Shown here piece after piece: positions 34,064 to 44,325 of a stretch of 64,000 nucleotides of DNA. The translations under genes were made by a program, and so were the position numbers. Below the pieces are notes generated by a model. It was not told the origin of the DNA, did not search any database, and worked only from the letters and a program-made list of their open reading frames with translations. The DNA comes from Orientallactaga sibirica (Eukaryota; Chordata; Mammalia; Rodentia; Dipodidae), in contig JAEOAD010000031.1 in assembly GCA_036365145.1 (NCBI GenBank), positions 8,528,001-8,592,000 on the forward strand. The letters run 5' to 3'. Within the stretch, counting starts at the first letter, position 1; the number at the start of each line of letters is the position of its first letter.

Positions 34064-34323
34064 TTTTTTGGAGAGAGACAGAGAGAGACAGAGAAAGAGG
34101 GAGAGGAAGACAGAGATGGGCGTGCCAGCAGCCTCTCAGATGCTGAGAACAAAATCCAGATGTGTGCGCCCTCTTGTGGTCAAGTGCAGCATTGCGCCCT
34201 TGCGTCACTTTGCATCTGGCTAAACGTGGGACCTGGAGATTGGAACCACTGGAGATTGGAACCAGTGTTCTTAGGCCTAGGAGGCAGGCGCCTTAACCGC
34301 TAAGCCATCTCTCTAGCCCTAAC
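34064..34323 (-). mobile_element. tRNA-derived SINE, long form
   Basis: Antisense copy with duplication ATAGTATTTTT at 34053-34063 and 34324-34334. It has the same central body as the copy at 779-1028. It also carries a 17-bp tandem repeat, CTGGAGATTGGAACCA-type, at about 34230-34263. Confidence 0.93.
34166..34179 (-). promoter_or_regulatory. CTCF-like motif inside long-form SINE
   Basis: The minus strand reads CCACAAGAGGGCGC, one mismatch (position 5) from the CTCF core CCASYAGRKGGCRS. It occupies the same place in the element as the site at 890-903. Binding is inferred. Confidence 0.48.
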
Positions 34324-34596
34324 ATAGTATTTTTGATAGTTATCTTTGTGAGATATCCATCATAATCTTTAGTCTGTTATGCCCAAATAATATTCCATTG
34401 CACAAAATACATTTTATTCATTGATTTTTAGTTGATGTATAAGGGCTGCTTTTAATTCTGCCTACTATAAATAATAGAACCTTAAGTAGTCATTTATAAT
34501 TTCAAAATAAACATATTTTCAGTTTTCTTGGATACATACTTGAGACAATTTCTGAATATCAGTAATTCTGCTTCATGTTTTGAGGAATTACCAAAT

Positions 34597-34775
34597 TATT
34601 TTATTTTATTTTATTTTATTTATGAGAGGGAGAGAGAGAGAATGGGTGAGCAAATGAATGCCACGTGCTCATGCCAACAAGGGCATCTGGCTTATTTGGG
34701 TCCTGGAGAATCAAACCTGGGTCCTTTGGCTTTGTGGGCAAGCCCCTTAACTGCTAAGCCGTCTCTCTAGCCCTA
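34597..34775 (-). mobile_element. tRNA-derived SINE with (TTTTA)n tail
   Basis: Antisense: (TTTTA)n then GAGAGGGAGAGAGAGAGAATG, GGGCATCTGGCTTATTTGG and CTAAGCCGTCTCTCTAGCCC. The body is internally shortened. Flanking TATTTTATTTT words suggest a duplication, but they are low complexity. Confidence 0.85.
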
Positions 34776-35324
34776 AGTATTTTATTTTTCAAAGGAGCTG
34801 TTCATGTTTCTATCAGAAATACAAGAGGGCTCCAATATCTCCTCATACTTGTCAACATTTGTCATTTTATGTGTTTTTATGATAATATTATAGTAGAATG
34901 AAAAAGGACCTTGTATTTTTGACTTGCATTCCTATAATGAGTGATACCGTCCACATTTGCATGGGCTCATTGTCCATTTTTATATCTTCTTTTGGAGAAA
35001 TGATTATTCAAATAATTTACTTAGTAATTTGCTAATTTTCTTTTTTATTATTCAATTGGAGTAGTTCTTTATAAAATATAGATATTAGAATTTTATTCAA
35101 ATAAAACTTACAAACAATTCTCTCATTATAGGACCTGCCTTTTAACTTTGTTAATAATGTCAATTGAGGTACAAAACTTTTAAATTTTACTATGTCTAAT
35201 TTTTTTGTGTATTTGTTCTCCTTTTGCTTCTACTTTAAGCATCATATCTAAGCAACCCTTATTTTGTTTTCTTTTAAATGTTATATTAATTTAGCTCATT
35301 CATTTACGGTTTTTTATTTTTCAT

Positions 35325-35500
35325 ATTTTATTTTATTTTTTATTCATTTGAGACAGAGAGAAGAGGCAGAAAGAGAGAGAGAAAGAGAGAGAAATGGCAT
35401 GCCAAGTCCTCAAGCCATTGCAAACGAACTCCAGACTCATGCATCTGGCTTATGTGGGTCTTGGGGACTCAAATCTGGCTCCTTTGGTTTTTCAGGCTGG
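35325..35500 (-). mobile_element. tRNA-derived SINE, short form, 5'-truncated
   Basis: Antisense (TTTTA)n tail, GACAGAGAGAAGAGGCAGAA stretch and GCATCTGGCTTATGTGGGTC body. It ends at TTTTTCAGGCTGG without the usual head. Confidence 0.82.
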
Positions 35501-35900
35501 AAAATTGTTCAGTATACGTCTTCTAAATTTGGTCTTCTTTTTAAAGATTATCTTGGCTACTCTAGGTCTCTAATTTCCACACATATTTCAGTATAAGCAC
35601 ACCAATCTCTACAAAGCTACAGCTGTTACCTTGACATAAATTGCATTTAAATTATAGATGGATTTGCACATGATGGTCCCCAAAGTCACTGGTTGGTTGG
35701 CACTCTCAACTTCCAGTTCTTCTCATTATTTGGTGTTCTAATCTATGAACATGGTATAGTTTTTCATTTATTTATTTATTCTCAAGTTTATTTTAGTGCT
35801 ATTTTATACTAGTCTGTGCACAAATCTTACTTTTGTGTTCAATATTAAATTCTAGGTGTTTTATTATTTTTGTTGCTTGGGAGGGTTAATTATACATAGC

Positions 35901-36344
35901 TAGTATGCCTAGGTGCTGATTAATTCTTTCTTGATATATGTTTTGAATTTGTGGGCCAAGTAAAGGTGATGCCTCTCCCTAGTGTGAGCAGATATTACCC
36001 AGGACACTGAGGCCTTGAATACAATGAACAGGCGAATGAAGACTGAACCCCTTCTGCCTGGTGGTTTGAGCAGGGCTATCAATCCATTCCCTGACTCTTC
36101 ATGTTGTTAATCTCACATAATTTGCATCTCTGTATATGTCTCTGTATATGTATATGTATATGTGCTTATCAACAGGATAATAGTTGCTCTATGTAGTTTA
36201 TTTTTAAATCAAATAGGATAAAAATATGCATAATATTACTATGGTACTATACTAGTACTATATTTTAATATATTTATTGTATATATAATTATGTAGTTAC
36301 TGTTATCAGTCCTCTATACTTTTCATGTGCATTCATGTTGGTTT
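35901..36344. other. unique AT-rich sequence, no gene seen
   Basis: No repeat or exon could be named with confidence. Confidence 0.45.
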
Positions 36345-36539
36345 TTTTTATTTCAGCCCAATGGACTTCTAGTATTTTTTGGAAGGCTGATTTGCTAGCA
36401 CAAATGATCTTGCTTTGTGCTAGTGTGTAAAGGTCTTAATTTCTCCTCCTTTTTTTTTTTAAGGATAGTTGAGTGGATAAAGAATACTTTGTTGACAGTT
36501 TCTTTTCAGCACTTTAAGTGTAACATTTTATTTCTTCTA

Positions 36540-36718
36540 TTTTTCTCTCCTCTCCTCTCCTCTCTCTTCCCTCCTCTCACTCCTTAATTTTCCCCTTTGC
36601 CCTTTCTCTTTCCCTTCCCTTTTCTTCTCTTTTCTTGCTTTACCATTTCTCCCCTCCCTCCCTTTCTCCCTCCCTTCCTCCCTTCTCTCTCCATCTCTCT
36701 CTCTGTCTCTTTCTTTGT
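36540..36718. repeat. pyrimidine (CT-rich) tract
   Basis: About 180 bases almost wholly C and T, in TCTCC, CCCT and TCTC words. The opposite strand is an all-purine tract. Confidence 0.9.
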
Positions 36719-36990
36719 CTTTTGCTTTTTCAGACCGGGTCTCTCTATGTCTCTCAGGTTAGCCTTGGACTTTCGTTTGTTTTTGTGAGGTAGGGTCTCC
36801 CAGCCCAGGCTGACCTGGAATTAGTATCAGGCTGGCCTCTAACTCACAGAGACCCTCCTACCTCTCTCTGCCTCCCAAGTTCTGAGATTAAAGGTGAGTG
36901 CCACCATGCCAGGCTGCCTTGGACTCTCGGTCCTTCTGCCTCAACTCCATGAGAAGTGGGACTGCAGGCATGCACCACAGCTCAGAGCTT
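36719..36990 (-). mobile_element. B1 SINE, older copy split by another B1
   Basis: First half 36719-36775 (CAGACCGGGTCTCTCTATGT, GTTAGCCTTGGAC) and second half 36916-36990 (GCCTTGGACTCTCGGTCC, GGACTGCAGGCATGCACCAC). The halves join at the duplicated word GCCTTGGACT. Confidence 0.82.
36776..36915 (-). mobile_element. B1 SINE nested in an older B1
   Basis: Antisense B1 from GTTTTTGTGAGGTAGGGTCT to GCCACCATGCCAGGCT. Its duplication is GCCTTGGACTTTCG at 36762-36775 and GCCTTGGACTCTCG at 36916-36929 (13/14). Confidence 0.88.
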
Positions 36991-37019
36991 TGTTTTATTT
37001 CCCTCCTTCCCTTCCTTCT

Positions 37020-37125
37020 CTCTGAGATTTGGTCTTTATGTAACTTAGGCTTGCCTCAAACTTGCAAACCTCCTGCCTCAGCTTTCCAAGAGTTGGGATT
37101 ACTCAGTGCACCACTATGCCCAGCT
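37020..37125 (-). mobile_element. B1-like SINE, diverged
   Basis: Antisense: GAGATTTGGTCTTTATGTAA, CTGCCTCAGCTTTCCAAGAG, TTGGGATTACTCAGTGCACC and CCCAGCTCC. Older than its neighbours. Confidence 0.72.
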
Positions 37126-37206
37126 CCATCATGGTTCATTATGAAAAACCAGGTATTAATCATTTTGATGACTCTTGTCCGTGACACATATTTTATTCAT
37201 TCATTT

Positions 37207-37424
37207 ATTTTTTTATTTTTTATTTATTCACCCGAGAGTGACAGAGAAAAAGAGTCAGAGTGAGAGAATGGGCACTCCAAGGCCTCCAGCCACTGTAAAC
37301 AAACTCCAGATGCATGCACCACCTCGTGCATCTGGCCTACGTGGGTCCTGGGGAATTGAGCTTCGAACCAGGGTCCTTAGGCTTCACAGGCAAGTGCTCA
37401 ACTGCCAAGCCATCTCTCCAGGCC
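37207..37424 (-). mobile_element. tRNA-derived SINE, short form
   Basis: Antisense T/TTTA tail, GAGAATGGGCACTCCAAGGC, GATGCATGCACCACCTCGTG, GCATCTGGCCTACGTGGGTC and AAGCCATCTCTCCAGGCCC. Complete and well preserved. Confidence 0.92.
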
Positions 37425-37787
37425 CAACAAACTGTTTTTACTGTTTTCAAGAATTTTTTTCTGTATTTTTTTGATAACCTGAATACGATATGTTTACTTA
37501 TGGAATTTTTAAGGTTAATATTCTCAGAATTCATTGAGCACCTTGGATTTAGTGATTCACAATTTTAATGTATTTTGTGAAGTCATTGGCTATTATTTCT
37601 TCAATGTTTTTTGTTATTTTTCCCATTCCACATATGTTGGCATACTGGAAGATGTCCCACACCTGTGATCTCTGTTAATTCGCTTTTTCTCTTTTATTTT
37701 CGCAGGTGGGATAATGTGAAACTATTATAAAGTTTGATGGGTCTCTTTCACCTGATCAAAATCTATTATTAAGTTATGATATTATTT

Positions 37788-38127
37788 GGTGCAGTCAGAA
37801 TTGCTGGCAGAAATCACCTGACCAAGAGCAGCTTGTGGGAAAAAGGTTTATTTTGGCTTACTGACTCAAAGGGGACACTCCATGATGGCAGGGAAAATTG
37901 ATGGCATGAGCAGAAGGGGGACATCACCTTCTGGCCAACATCAGATGGACAACAGTGACAGGAGAGTGTGCCAAACACTGACAAAAGGAAACTGGCTGTA
38001 ATACCCATAAGCCCACCCTCAACAATACACCGCCTCCGGGAAGCCTTGATTCCCAAATTTCTATCAGCTGAGAACCTAGTTTTCAGAACACCTGAGTTTA
38101 TGGGGGACACCTGAATCAAACCACCAC
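37788..38127 (+). mobile_element. MaLR/RMER-type interspersed repeat, copy 3
   Basis: CACCTGACCAAGAGCAGCTT, AAAGGTTTATTTTGGCTTAC, CTCCATGATGGCAGGGAAAA and CCTGAATCAAACCACCACA. Best preserved of the three copies. Confidence 0.62.
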
Positions 38128-38149
38128 ATTATTTATTTATTATGTTTTT

Positions 38150-38350
38150 GTTGTGATACAGAGTTGATTGAACCTGTAACCTTATGCATGTTAAGAAAGC
38201 ACTGAACTCCTAAGCTATGTCTTCGCTCCTTTGTGGCTTTCGGTGGCTTTGATCCAGGGTCTTGCTCAATTGACCAGGCTGGTCTTCATCTTGGAATCCT
38301 TCTTCATTAGCCTCTTGAGAAACTGTGTTTACATGCTTAGGTCACCACCA
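38150..38350 (-). mobile_element. B4-like SINE (ID plus B1), degenerate
   Basis: ID-like half GATTGAACCTGTAACCTTAT and CCTAAGCTATGTC, then B1-like half AGGGTCTTGCTCAATTGACC and GACCAGGCTGGTCTTCATC. Antisense B4 order. Confidence 0.6.
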
Positions 38351-38841
38351 GTGAAGTTGCAATTTCTAAGTTATATTTATCTATTTTTTCATGACTCGAA
38401 CCTGAATTTCTATTTGCTTTCTGCCAAAGCTTATACCTCTTTTGTGACAGTATCTTTTTTAAAGAAACATCATTCTCTCATCTTAATTAATTTTTAAACA
38501 TGCTTTCTTTTATTTATTGAGCACATTTAATTAGGTGACTTTCAGTCTTCAATAAACTCAATGTCAAGGCCTCCTCAGAGACAATTGGTTCCTTTTTGTC
38601 CTGTTTTTTTTTTTTTTTTTTTTTTTTTTTATACCATCTTTTGTTCTCATTAGAAACCACATATTTAAAATGATATTATATGAAAAACCTCCTCTTCACA
38701 TTTGTTTCTGCTTGCTAGAATTTCTTGGTTGTCAATTCCTTCAAGTCCAGGGTTGGGCTGTATAATTAAATGAAATCTCAGGACAAGCACCTCCAGACTT
38801 CACTGAGTTTCACAAAGCTCTGCTGGCCTGTCTGCTTCTCT
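38351..38841. other. unique sequence with a T27 run
   Basis: A poly(T) run lies at 38604-38630. No retroposon body is recognised next to it and no exon is seen. Confidence 0.5.
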
Positions 38842-38856
38842 CCAGTTCTCAGTTTT
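38842..38856. repeat. target-site duplication of the large L1, left copy
   Basis: CCAGTTCTCAGTTTT is repeated exactly at 45447-45461. It merges into the L1 poly(T) on the right. Confidence 0.88.
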
Positions 38857-38884
38857 TTTTTTTTTTTTTTTTTTAGTTTTCTTT

Positions 38885-38890
38885 TTTATT
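38885..38890 (-). promoter_or_regulatory. L1 polyadenylation signal
   Basis: AATAAA on the minus strand, 10 bases from the A tail. The chimeric element at 29 kb ends with the same AATAAAAAA-type signal. Confidence 0.7.
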
Positions 38891-40212
38891 AGTTATGCAC
38901 ATAATGTGAATATATTTATGTTGGTGCCTTCTATAGCTTTCCCCATGTGCTCTGAAGGGACCCTCCTCATTGGGGAATGTGTGTCGTTAGCTATCAGTTA
39001 TGTGGAAGAGGCAATGTCTCTGTGCATGACCCAACTTGTGACTCTAACAATCTTTCTGTCCCCCTCTTCCACAAATTTCCCTGAGCCATGTTGGGTTCAT
39101 TTTAGGTCTACTTCAGTGATGAGGTCTTGGGAGCCTCTGTGTCTCTGGATGTCTGCTTTAGTAGGAGTTGAGTGTTCTCTGTATCTGTCTCCTTTACCCT
39201 TGGGTTGGTATAAGGTTCACCAAGAAAGTGGCACTCTTGCACATTTCCCCATTTACTCTATGGTTTCAGCCATGGGCTGATTCTCTCTTCAGGTTCTGCA
39301 ACCATCTGAAAAAGAGAAGAAAATTCTCCAGTGGAGAGAGAAGTCAGCACCAGATAAATGGGATAACCATTGTTATTTTAGACAGAATTTTATATGTGTG
39401 GGCCCTCTTATAGTCCATGATTGGTGGAAGTTTGATATTGGAGAGCGGGCTCATTTTTTGGATATGGTTCTGACTTGCTTCCCAGTTCCAGCTATGAGTT
39501 CCAATACACTGAGCACATCTGTTAGCCAAATCAAGAGCAGTTGGTTACCCACCATGGCTGTGTGCCACTATTGCACTTGTGTGAGCATCACATCAGGTTG
39601 TTTGCTGCTAAATAGCATAGACCATGAGTTGCTTGGACAGATATTGGTCATTTACCTCTGGTAGCTTATGTGGCATCTTCTGGCACTAGACAAGCTAACT
39701 GTCTGGGGACTGACTCTCTTCCAGATTCCAGCCAGATCACTCTATGGTATGTACCAATAGCATACGGTGTCTTTGGCACTAGGATCTTACCATTAACCTT
39801 TGGTATCCATCAAGTTCTCTGACAGAAATTTGTCTTCTTTTGGGAAATCTTGTTGGTCTCTCTGATCAAGTTAAACACATGCTGGTACTGGGAGTTATAG
39901 GCCAGCGCTAAGGAAAAAGAAGGAAGAAAAAGATAGGTAATATAAAAGAGAATGAGAGAAGAGAGAATGAAGAAATAAAGACAGACAGAGAAGCAGGAGA
40001 AGCTTAAGGTTAATTAGTTTTCATCACGCCCTCTCCAGGGCCCTGTGATTCAGGTGTTCACTCTAAGGACTTGATGAATGTTCAACCTTTTAGTCTGTTT
40101 TCCAGGATATAGGATTTTATGGTACCATTTCCATTTGGGTCCCGTTTTGTGTACCCTTCCACCCATACCCTCCCCTCCTGCCCAACCCTATTGTTCGGTT
40201 CTCAATATTCTT

Positions 40213-41047
40213 TTAAAAAATTTTTTTTATTGACAACTTCTATACTTACAGACAATAAACCATGATATTTCCCTCCCCTCCCCCGTTCCCCTTCAGAACT
40301 CCATTCTCATATCCCCTCCCCCTCTCTATTAGTCTCTCTTTTAATTTGATGTCATCACTGCAAGGTCATGGATATCAAGGCCAAATTCTGTCTGGACAGT
40401 TGCATTGTAAGGAGTCATATCCTTCCTTTGGCTCTTACATTCTTTTTTAAAAAAAAATATTATTTTTTTATTGACAACTTCTATACTTACATACAAAAAA
40501 AAACCCACCTGATATTTCCTTCCCCTCCCCCCATTCCACTTTAGAACTCCAATCTCCATCATATCCCCTCCCTCTCTCCATTAGTCTCTGTTTTAATTTG
40601 ATGTCATCATCTTTTTCTTCTATTTTGAGGGTCTTGCGGAGGTATTGCTAGGCATTGCAAGGTCAAGGATATCGAGACAATTTCTGCCTGGGCAGTTGCA
40701 TTGTAAGAAGTCATACCCTTCCTTTGGCTCTTCCATTCTATCTGCCCCTCTTCCGCAATGGGCCCTGAGCCTTGGATGGTGTGACAGAGGTGTTTCAGTG
40801 CTGGGCACTCCTTCTCAGCACTATGTTGCCTTTTGGGTCATCCCAGTGGTCATCGCCATCTGAAAAGAGAAGCTTTTCTAACCAGAAGTGAGAGTAGCGT
40901 TAATATGTGAATATGAACATTAAGTGTAGTACTTTCAGGGCAGCTTGGTGGGAATAATATATACATTTAGTCAGACAAGGGCAGGCTTTATACCCCTAAG
41001 GCTCATGACCTCACCTACCATAGATTTTTGCTTAGGTTTTTCAGTAC
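40213..41047 (-). mobile_element. two nested 5'-truncated L1 tails (type Y)
   Basis: Inserted in the 3' UTR of the large L1. The duplication TTCTCAATATTCTT is exact at 40199-40212 and 41048-41061. The block holds two tails, 40213 to about 40444 and about 40458-41047, both starting with TTTTTTATTGACAACTTCTA. The first seems to have inserted into the A tail of the second, with TTTTAAAAAA at 40211-40220 and 40445-40454. Non-coding. Confidence 0.8.
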
Positions 41048-41111
41048 TTCTCAATATTCTTGTTAGGTATGTCAGCATCTCAGGCGATTCAGGTTAGGAG
41101 CCACAGATGAA

Positions 41112-44100
41112 TTAGACCATGCCACGATTATCATTCTGTGATTGGGTGAGTTTGCTAAGAATGTTCTGTTCCAAGTTTGACCATTTTTTCTTCAAATTTC
41201 ATTGTATCATTTTTCCTTACTGCTGTGAATTCCATAATGTAGATATATCACATCTTGGTTATCCATTCATCTAATGATGGACATCTGGATTTAATCCAGC
41301 ACTGAGCTATTATGAATTGAGCAGCTATAAACATGATTGAGCTGATCTGTCTGAACTGAGGCTTGGAGTTTTTAGGGTAAATGTCCAGTAAGGGAATAAA
41401 TGGATCTGTTGGGAACTCTATAGTCATCCTTTCTAAGAGTCTCCATGTTGCTTTCCATAGTGGTTGGACCATCTTACATTCCCACCAACAGTGAATGAGG
41501 GTTCCTATTTCTCCAAAACCTTGCCACATTTGTTTTCATTAGACTTTTTAATGTTAGCTATCCTTACTGGGGTAAGGTGGAATCTCATAGATGTTTTAAT
41601 TTGCATTTCCCTGATGATTAAGGATGTTGAACCTTTTCTTAAATGTGTGTTTACCATTTATGTTTCTTCCTCTGAGAACTCCCTGTACAGTTCTCTGTTC
41701 CATGTTGTGGGTGGGTTTTTTGACTTTTTATTGTTTAGGTTTTTGAGTTCTTTGTAGATTCTAAAAATTAGGCCTCTGTCAGTTATATATCTGGGAAAAA
41801 ATTTCTCCCATTCTGTGGGTAATCTGTTGGCTCTGATTACTGTATGTTTGTCTGTGAAAAAACTTTTCAGCTTCATAAGACTCCAATGGTTGAGTGATTG
41901 TTTAACTTCCCGAGCTACTAGGGTTTTGTTCAGGAAGTCATTTCCCACTCTTATATCATGGAAAGTCACTCCTATTTTTAATTCCAGCAGTAGCAGCATT
42001 TCTGTCTTAAATTGAGATCTTTGGTCCATTTTGACTTGATTTTTGTGCATGGCAAGAAGTGTGGATCGAGTTTCATTTTCTTGCATATGGTTGTCCAGTT
42101 TGTCCAGCGCCATTTGTTGAAGAGGCTGTCTTTTTTGCCAGAATGCATTTTTAGGGTAAAGTAGCTGTAGTTTCTTGACCCAAAGTCTTGGTCCTCAATT
42201 CTGTTCCATTTATCTATGTTCCTGTTTTTATTCCAGTACCATGTTGTTTTTATTACTATGGCTTTGTAGTATAGCTTTAGATCAGGTATGGTGATGCCTC
42301 CAGAGGTGTTTCTTTTACTGAGGATATGTTTGGATATACGAGGCCTTCTGCCATTCCATATGAATTTTGAGATCATTTTTTTCTATCTCTGTGAAGAAAG
42401 AAGTTGGGATTTTTATTGCTATTGCATTAAATCTGTATTTTGCTTTTGGTAAGATTGTCATTTTCACAATGTTAACTCTGCCTATCAAGAAGCATAGGAG
42501 GTCTTTCCATTTTTTCAAGTCCTCCTCAATTTCATTCTTGAGTGCTTTTATGTTTCCATTATATAAGTCTTTCACATCCTTGGTTAATGTTATTCCAAGG
42601 TATTTTATTTTATTTTTGTTACTATTGAAAATGAGACAATGTCTCCAATTTCTTTCTCTGTTTCTTTGTCTTTTGCATAAAGAAAGGCTACTGATTTCTT
42701 TTTTTTTTTCTTTTCTTTTTTTGGTTTTTTGAGGTAGGGTCTCACTCCGGACCAGGCTGACCTGGAATTAACTATGTAGTCTCAGGATGGCCTCGAACTC
42801 ATGGTGATCATCCTACCTCTGCCTCCCGAGTGCTGGGATTAAAGGTGCGCATCACCACGCCCGGCTAGGCTACTGATTTCTGTGCATTGATTTTGTATCC
42901 TGCTATTTTGCTGAAGGAGTCAATCACCTTTAAGAGTTTTGAGATGGAGGTTCTTGGGTCATTTATGTATAGAATCATGTTGTCTGCAAATAGGGCTAAC
43001 TTAACTTCATCCTTTCCAATTTGTATGCCTTTAATTTCTTTCTTCCGTCTTATTGCTTGAGCTAGGACTTCTAGTAGTATTTTGAAGAGCAGAGGTGAGA
43101 GTGGACACCCCTGTCTTATTCCTGATCTCAATGAGAATTCCTTCAGTCTCTCCACATTAAGTATTATTTAGGCTTTAGGAGCTTTATATATAGCTTTTAT
43201 TATATTGAGACATAAGCCACTATGCCTATTCTTGCCAAAGTTTGATCATGATGTGATGTATTTTTTCGAAGGCTTTTTCTGCCTCTATTGAAATGATCAT
43301 GTGGTTTTTGTGTTTAAGCTTATTTATGTGGTATATTACATGGACAGATTTCCATATGTTGAACCAACCCTGCATTCCTGGGATAAAGCCTACTTGAACA
43401 AAGTGGATAATGCTTTGAATGTATTGTTGAATTCAGTTTGTGAGGATTTTGTTCAGGATTTTTGCATCTAAGCTCATCAGGGAAATAGGCCTATAGTTTT
43501 CTTTTCCTGTGGCATCTTTGCCTGGTTTTGGAATTAGGGTGATACTAACTTCATAGAAGGAGTCGGGGGCTTTCCCTGTTCTCCAATTATGTGGCACAGT
43601 TTGAGAAAAATGGGTTTGAGTTCATCCATGAAGATTTGATAGAATTAAGCTGAGAAGCCACCTGGTCCTGGACTCCTCTTTTTGGGCAGGTTTTTAATTA
43701 CCTTTTCAATTTCTATGGGTGTGATAGGTTTGTTTAGGAGGTTAATCTGCTCTGAATTTGTCTTTGGTAGGTGGTATGTGTCCAGGAATTCATCCATTTC
43801 CTCCATATTATCCAGTTTTGTGGAATAGAGGTTTTTGAAATAAATTCTGATGATTCTACCAATTTCACTTATGTCATTTGTTATTTCTCCTTTTTCATTT
43901 CTAATTTTGTTAATTTTAACTGTCTCTTTTTTTTCACTTCATCAAATTGGACAGGGGTTTATCAATCTTGTTTATTTTTCCAAAGAACCAGTTCTTTCTT
44001 TCATCATTCTTCTAAATTGTCTTCTTAGTTTACAATTCATTAATTTCTGCTCTGATCTTAATTATTTCTCTCCTTCTGGGACTTTTTGGGTTGGATTCTT

Positions 44101-44325
44101 CTTGTTTTTCCAATGCCTTTAGGTGGATGGTTAGGTTATTGATTTGGGATCTCTCTGTCTTTGTTATGAAGGCATTTAGTGCTATGAATTCCCCACTAAG
44201 GACTTATTTGTGTCACATAAGTTTTGGTAGGATGTGTTTTCATTGTCATTCAATTCTAAAAATTTTGCAATTTCATTTTTTATTTCATCCACTTCCCATT
44301 TATTGTTTAGAAGTATGTTGTAGAC
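41112..44325 (-). pseudogene. L1 ORF2 remnant (reverse transcriptase and C-terminal region)
   Basis: Encodes, in broken frames, the part of L1 ORF2 from the linker after the endonuclease to the C terminus. Landmarks are LLNNKWEVDEIKNEIAKFLE (about 44310), [19 protein letters not shown] (about 43100), the active site FADNMILYI (about 42985), [19 protein letters not shown] (about 42290) and [20 protein letters not shown] with the Cys-rich end (about 41510). The second catalytic aspartate of FADD is asparagine. Several frameshifts and stops and a B1 insertion break it. The last in-family residues end at a TAA at 41112. It cannot make an active protein. Confidence 0.9.
42700..42866 (-). mobile_element. 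B1 SINE nested in L1 ORF2
   Basis: Complete antisense B1 (T-rich tail, GGTTTTTTGAGGTAGGGTCT to CATCACCACGCCCGGCT) with exact duplication AGGCTACTGATTTCT at 42685-42699 and 42867-42881. It is well preserved, hence young, and the L1 predates it. Confidence 0.95.

Larger units (their letters stand above)
33790..35900 (-). mobile_element. old L1 (L1M-type), ORF2 3' end and 3' UTR
   Basis: Antisense landmarks: AAATAATATTCCATTGCACA, CAAGAGGGCTCCAATATCTC, GACTTGCATTCCTATAATGA, TATATCTTCTTTTGGAGAAA, then ORF2 sequence to about 35900. It covers the part of an L1 that should lie left of the 32560-33785 segment, so it is probably a separate copy. Three SINEs (34064, 34597, 35325) interrupt it. Confidence 0.68.
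36345..37787 (-). mobile_element. old L1 (L1M-type) fragment, split by SINEs
   Basis: The left part (36345-36535) has GTCTTAATTTCTCCTCC, AAGGATAGTTGAGTGGATAA and TTCAGCACTTTAAGTG. The right part (37425-37787) has CATTGAGCACCTTGGATTTA, TTATTTCTTCAATG and GGAAGATGTCCCACACCTG. The order fits one antisense element interrupted by a pyrimidine tract, B1s and a SINE. Confidence 0.6.

Noticed and set aside
38857..41111. 3' transduction by the large L1
   Set aside because: The 1.4-kb region beyond the type Y tails first looked like transduced flank. The exact duplication at 40199/41048 shows that the type Y tails are a nested insertion, and the chimera at 29 kb shows that the outer region is this L1's own 3' end.
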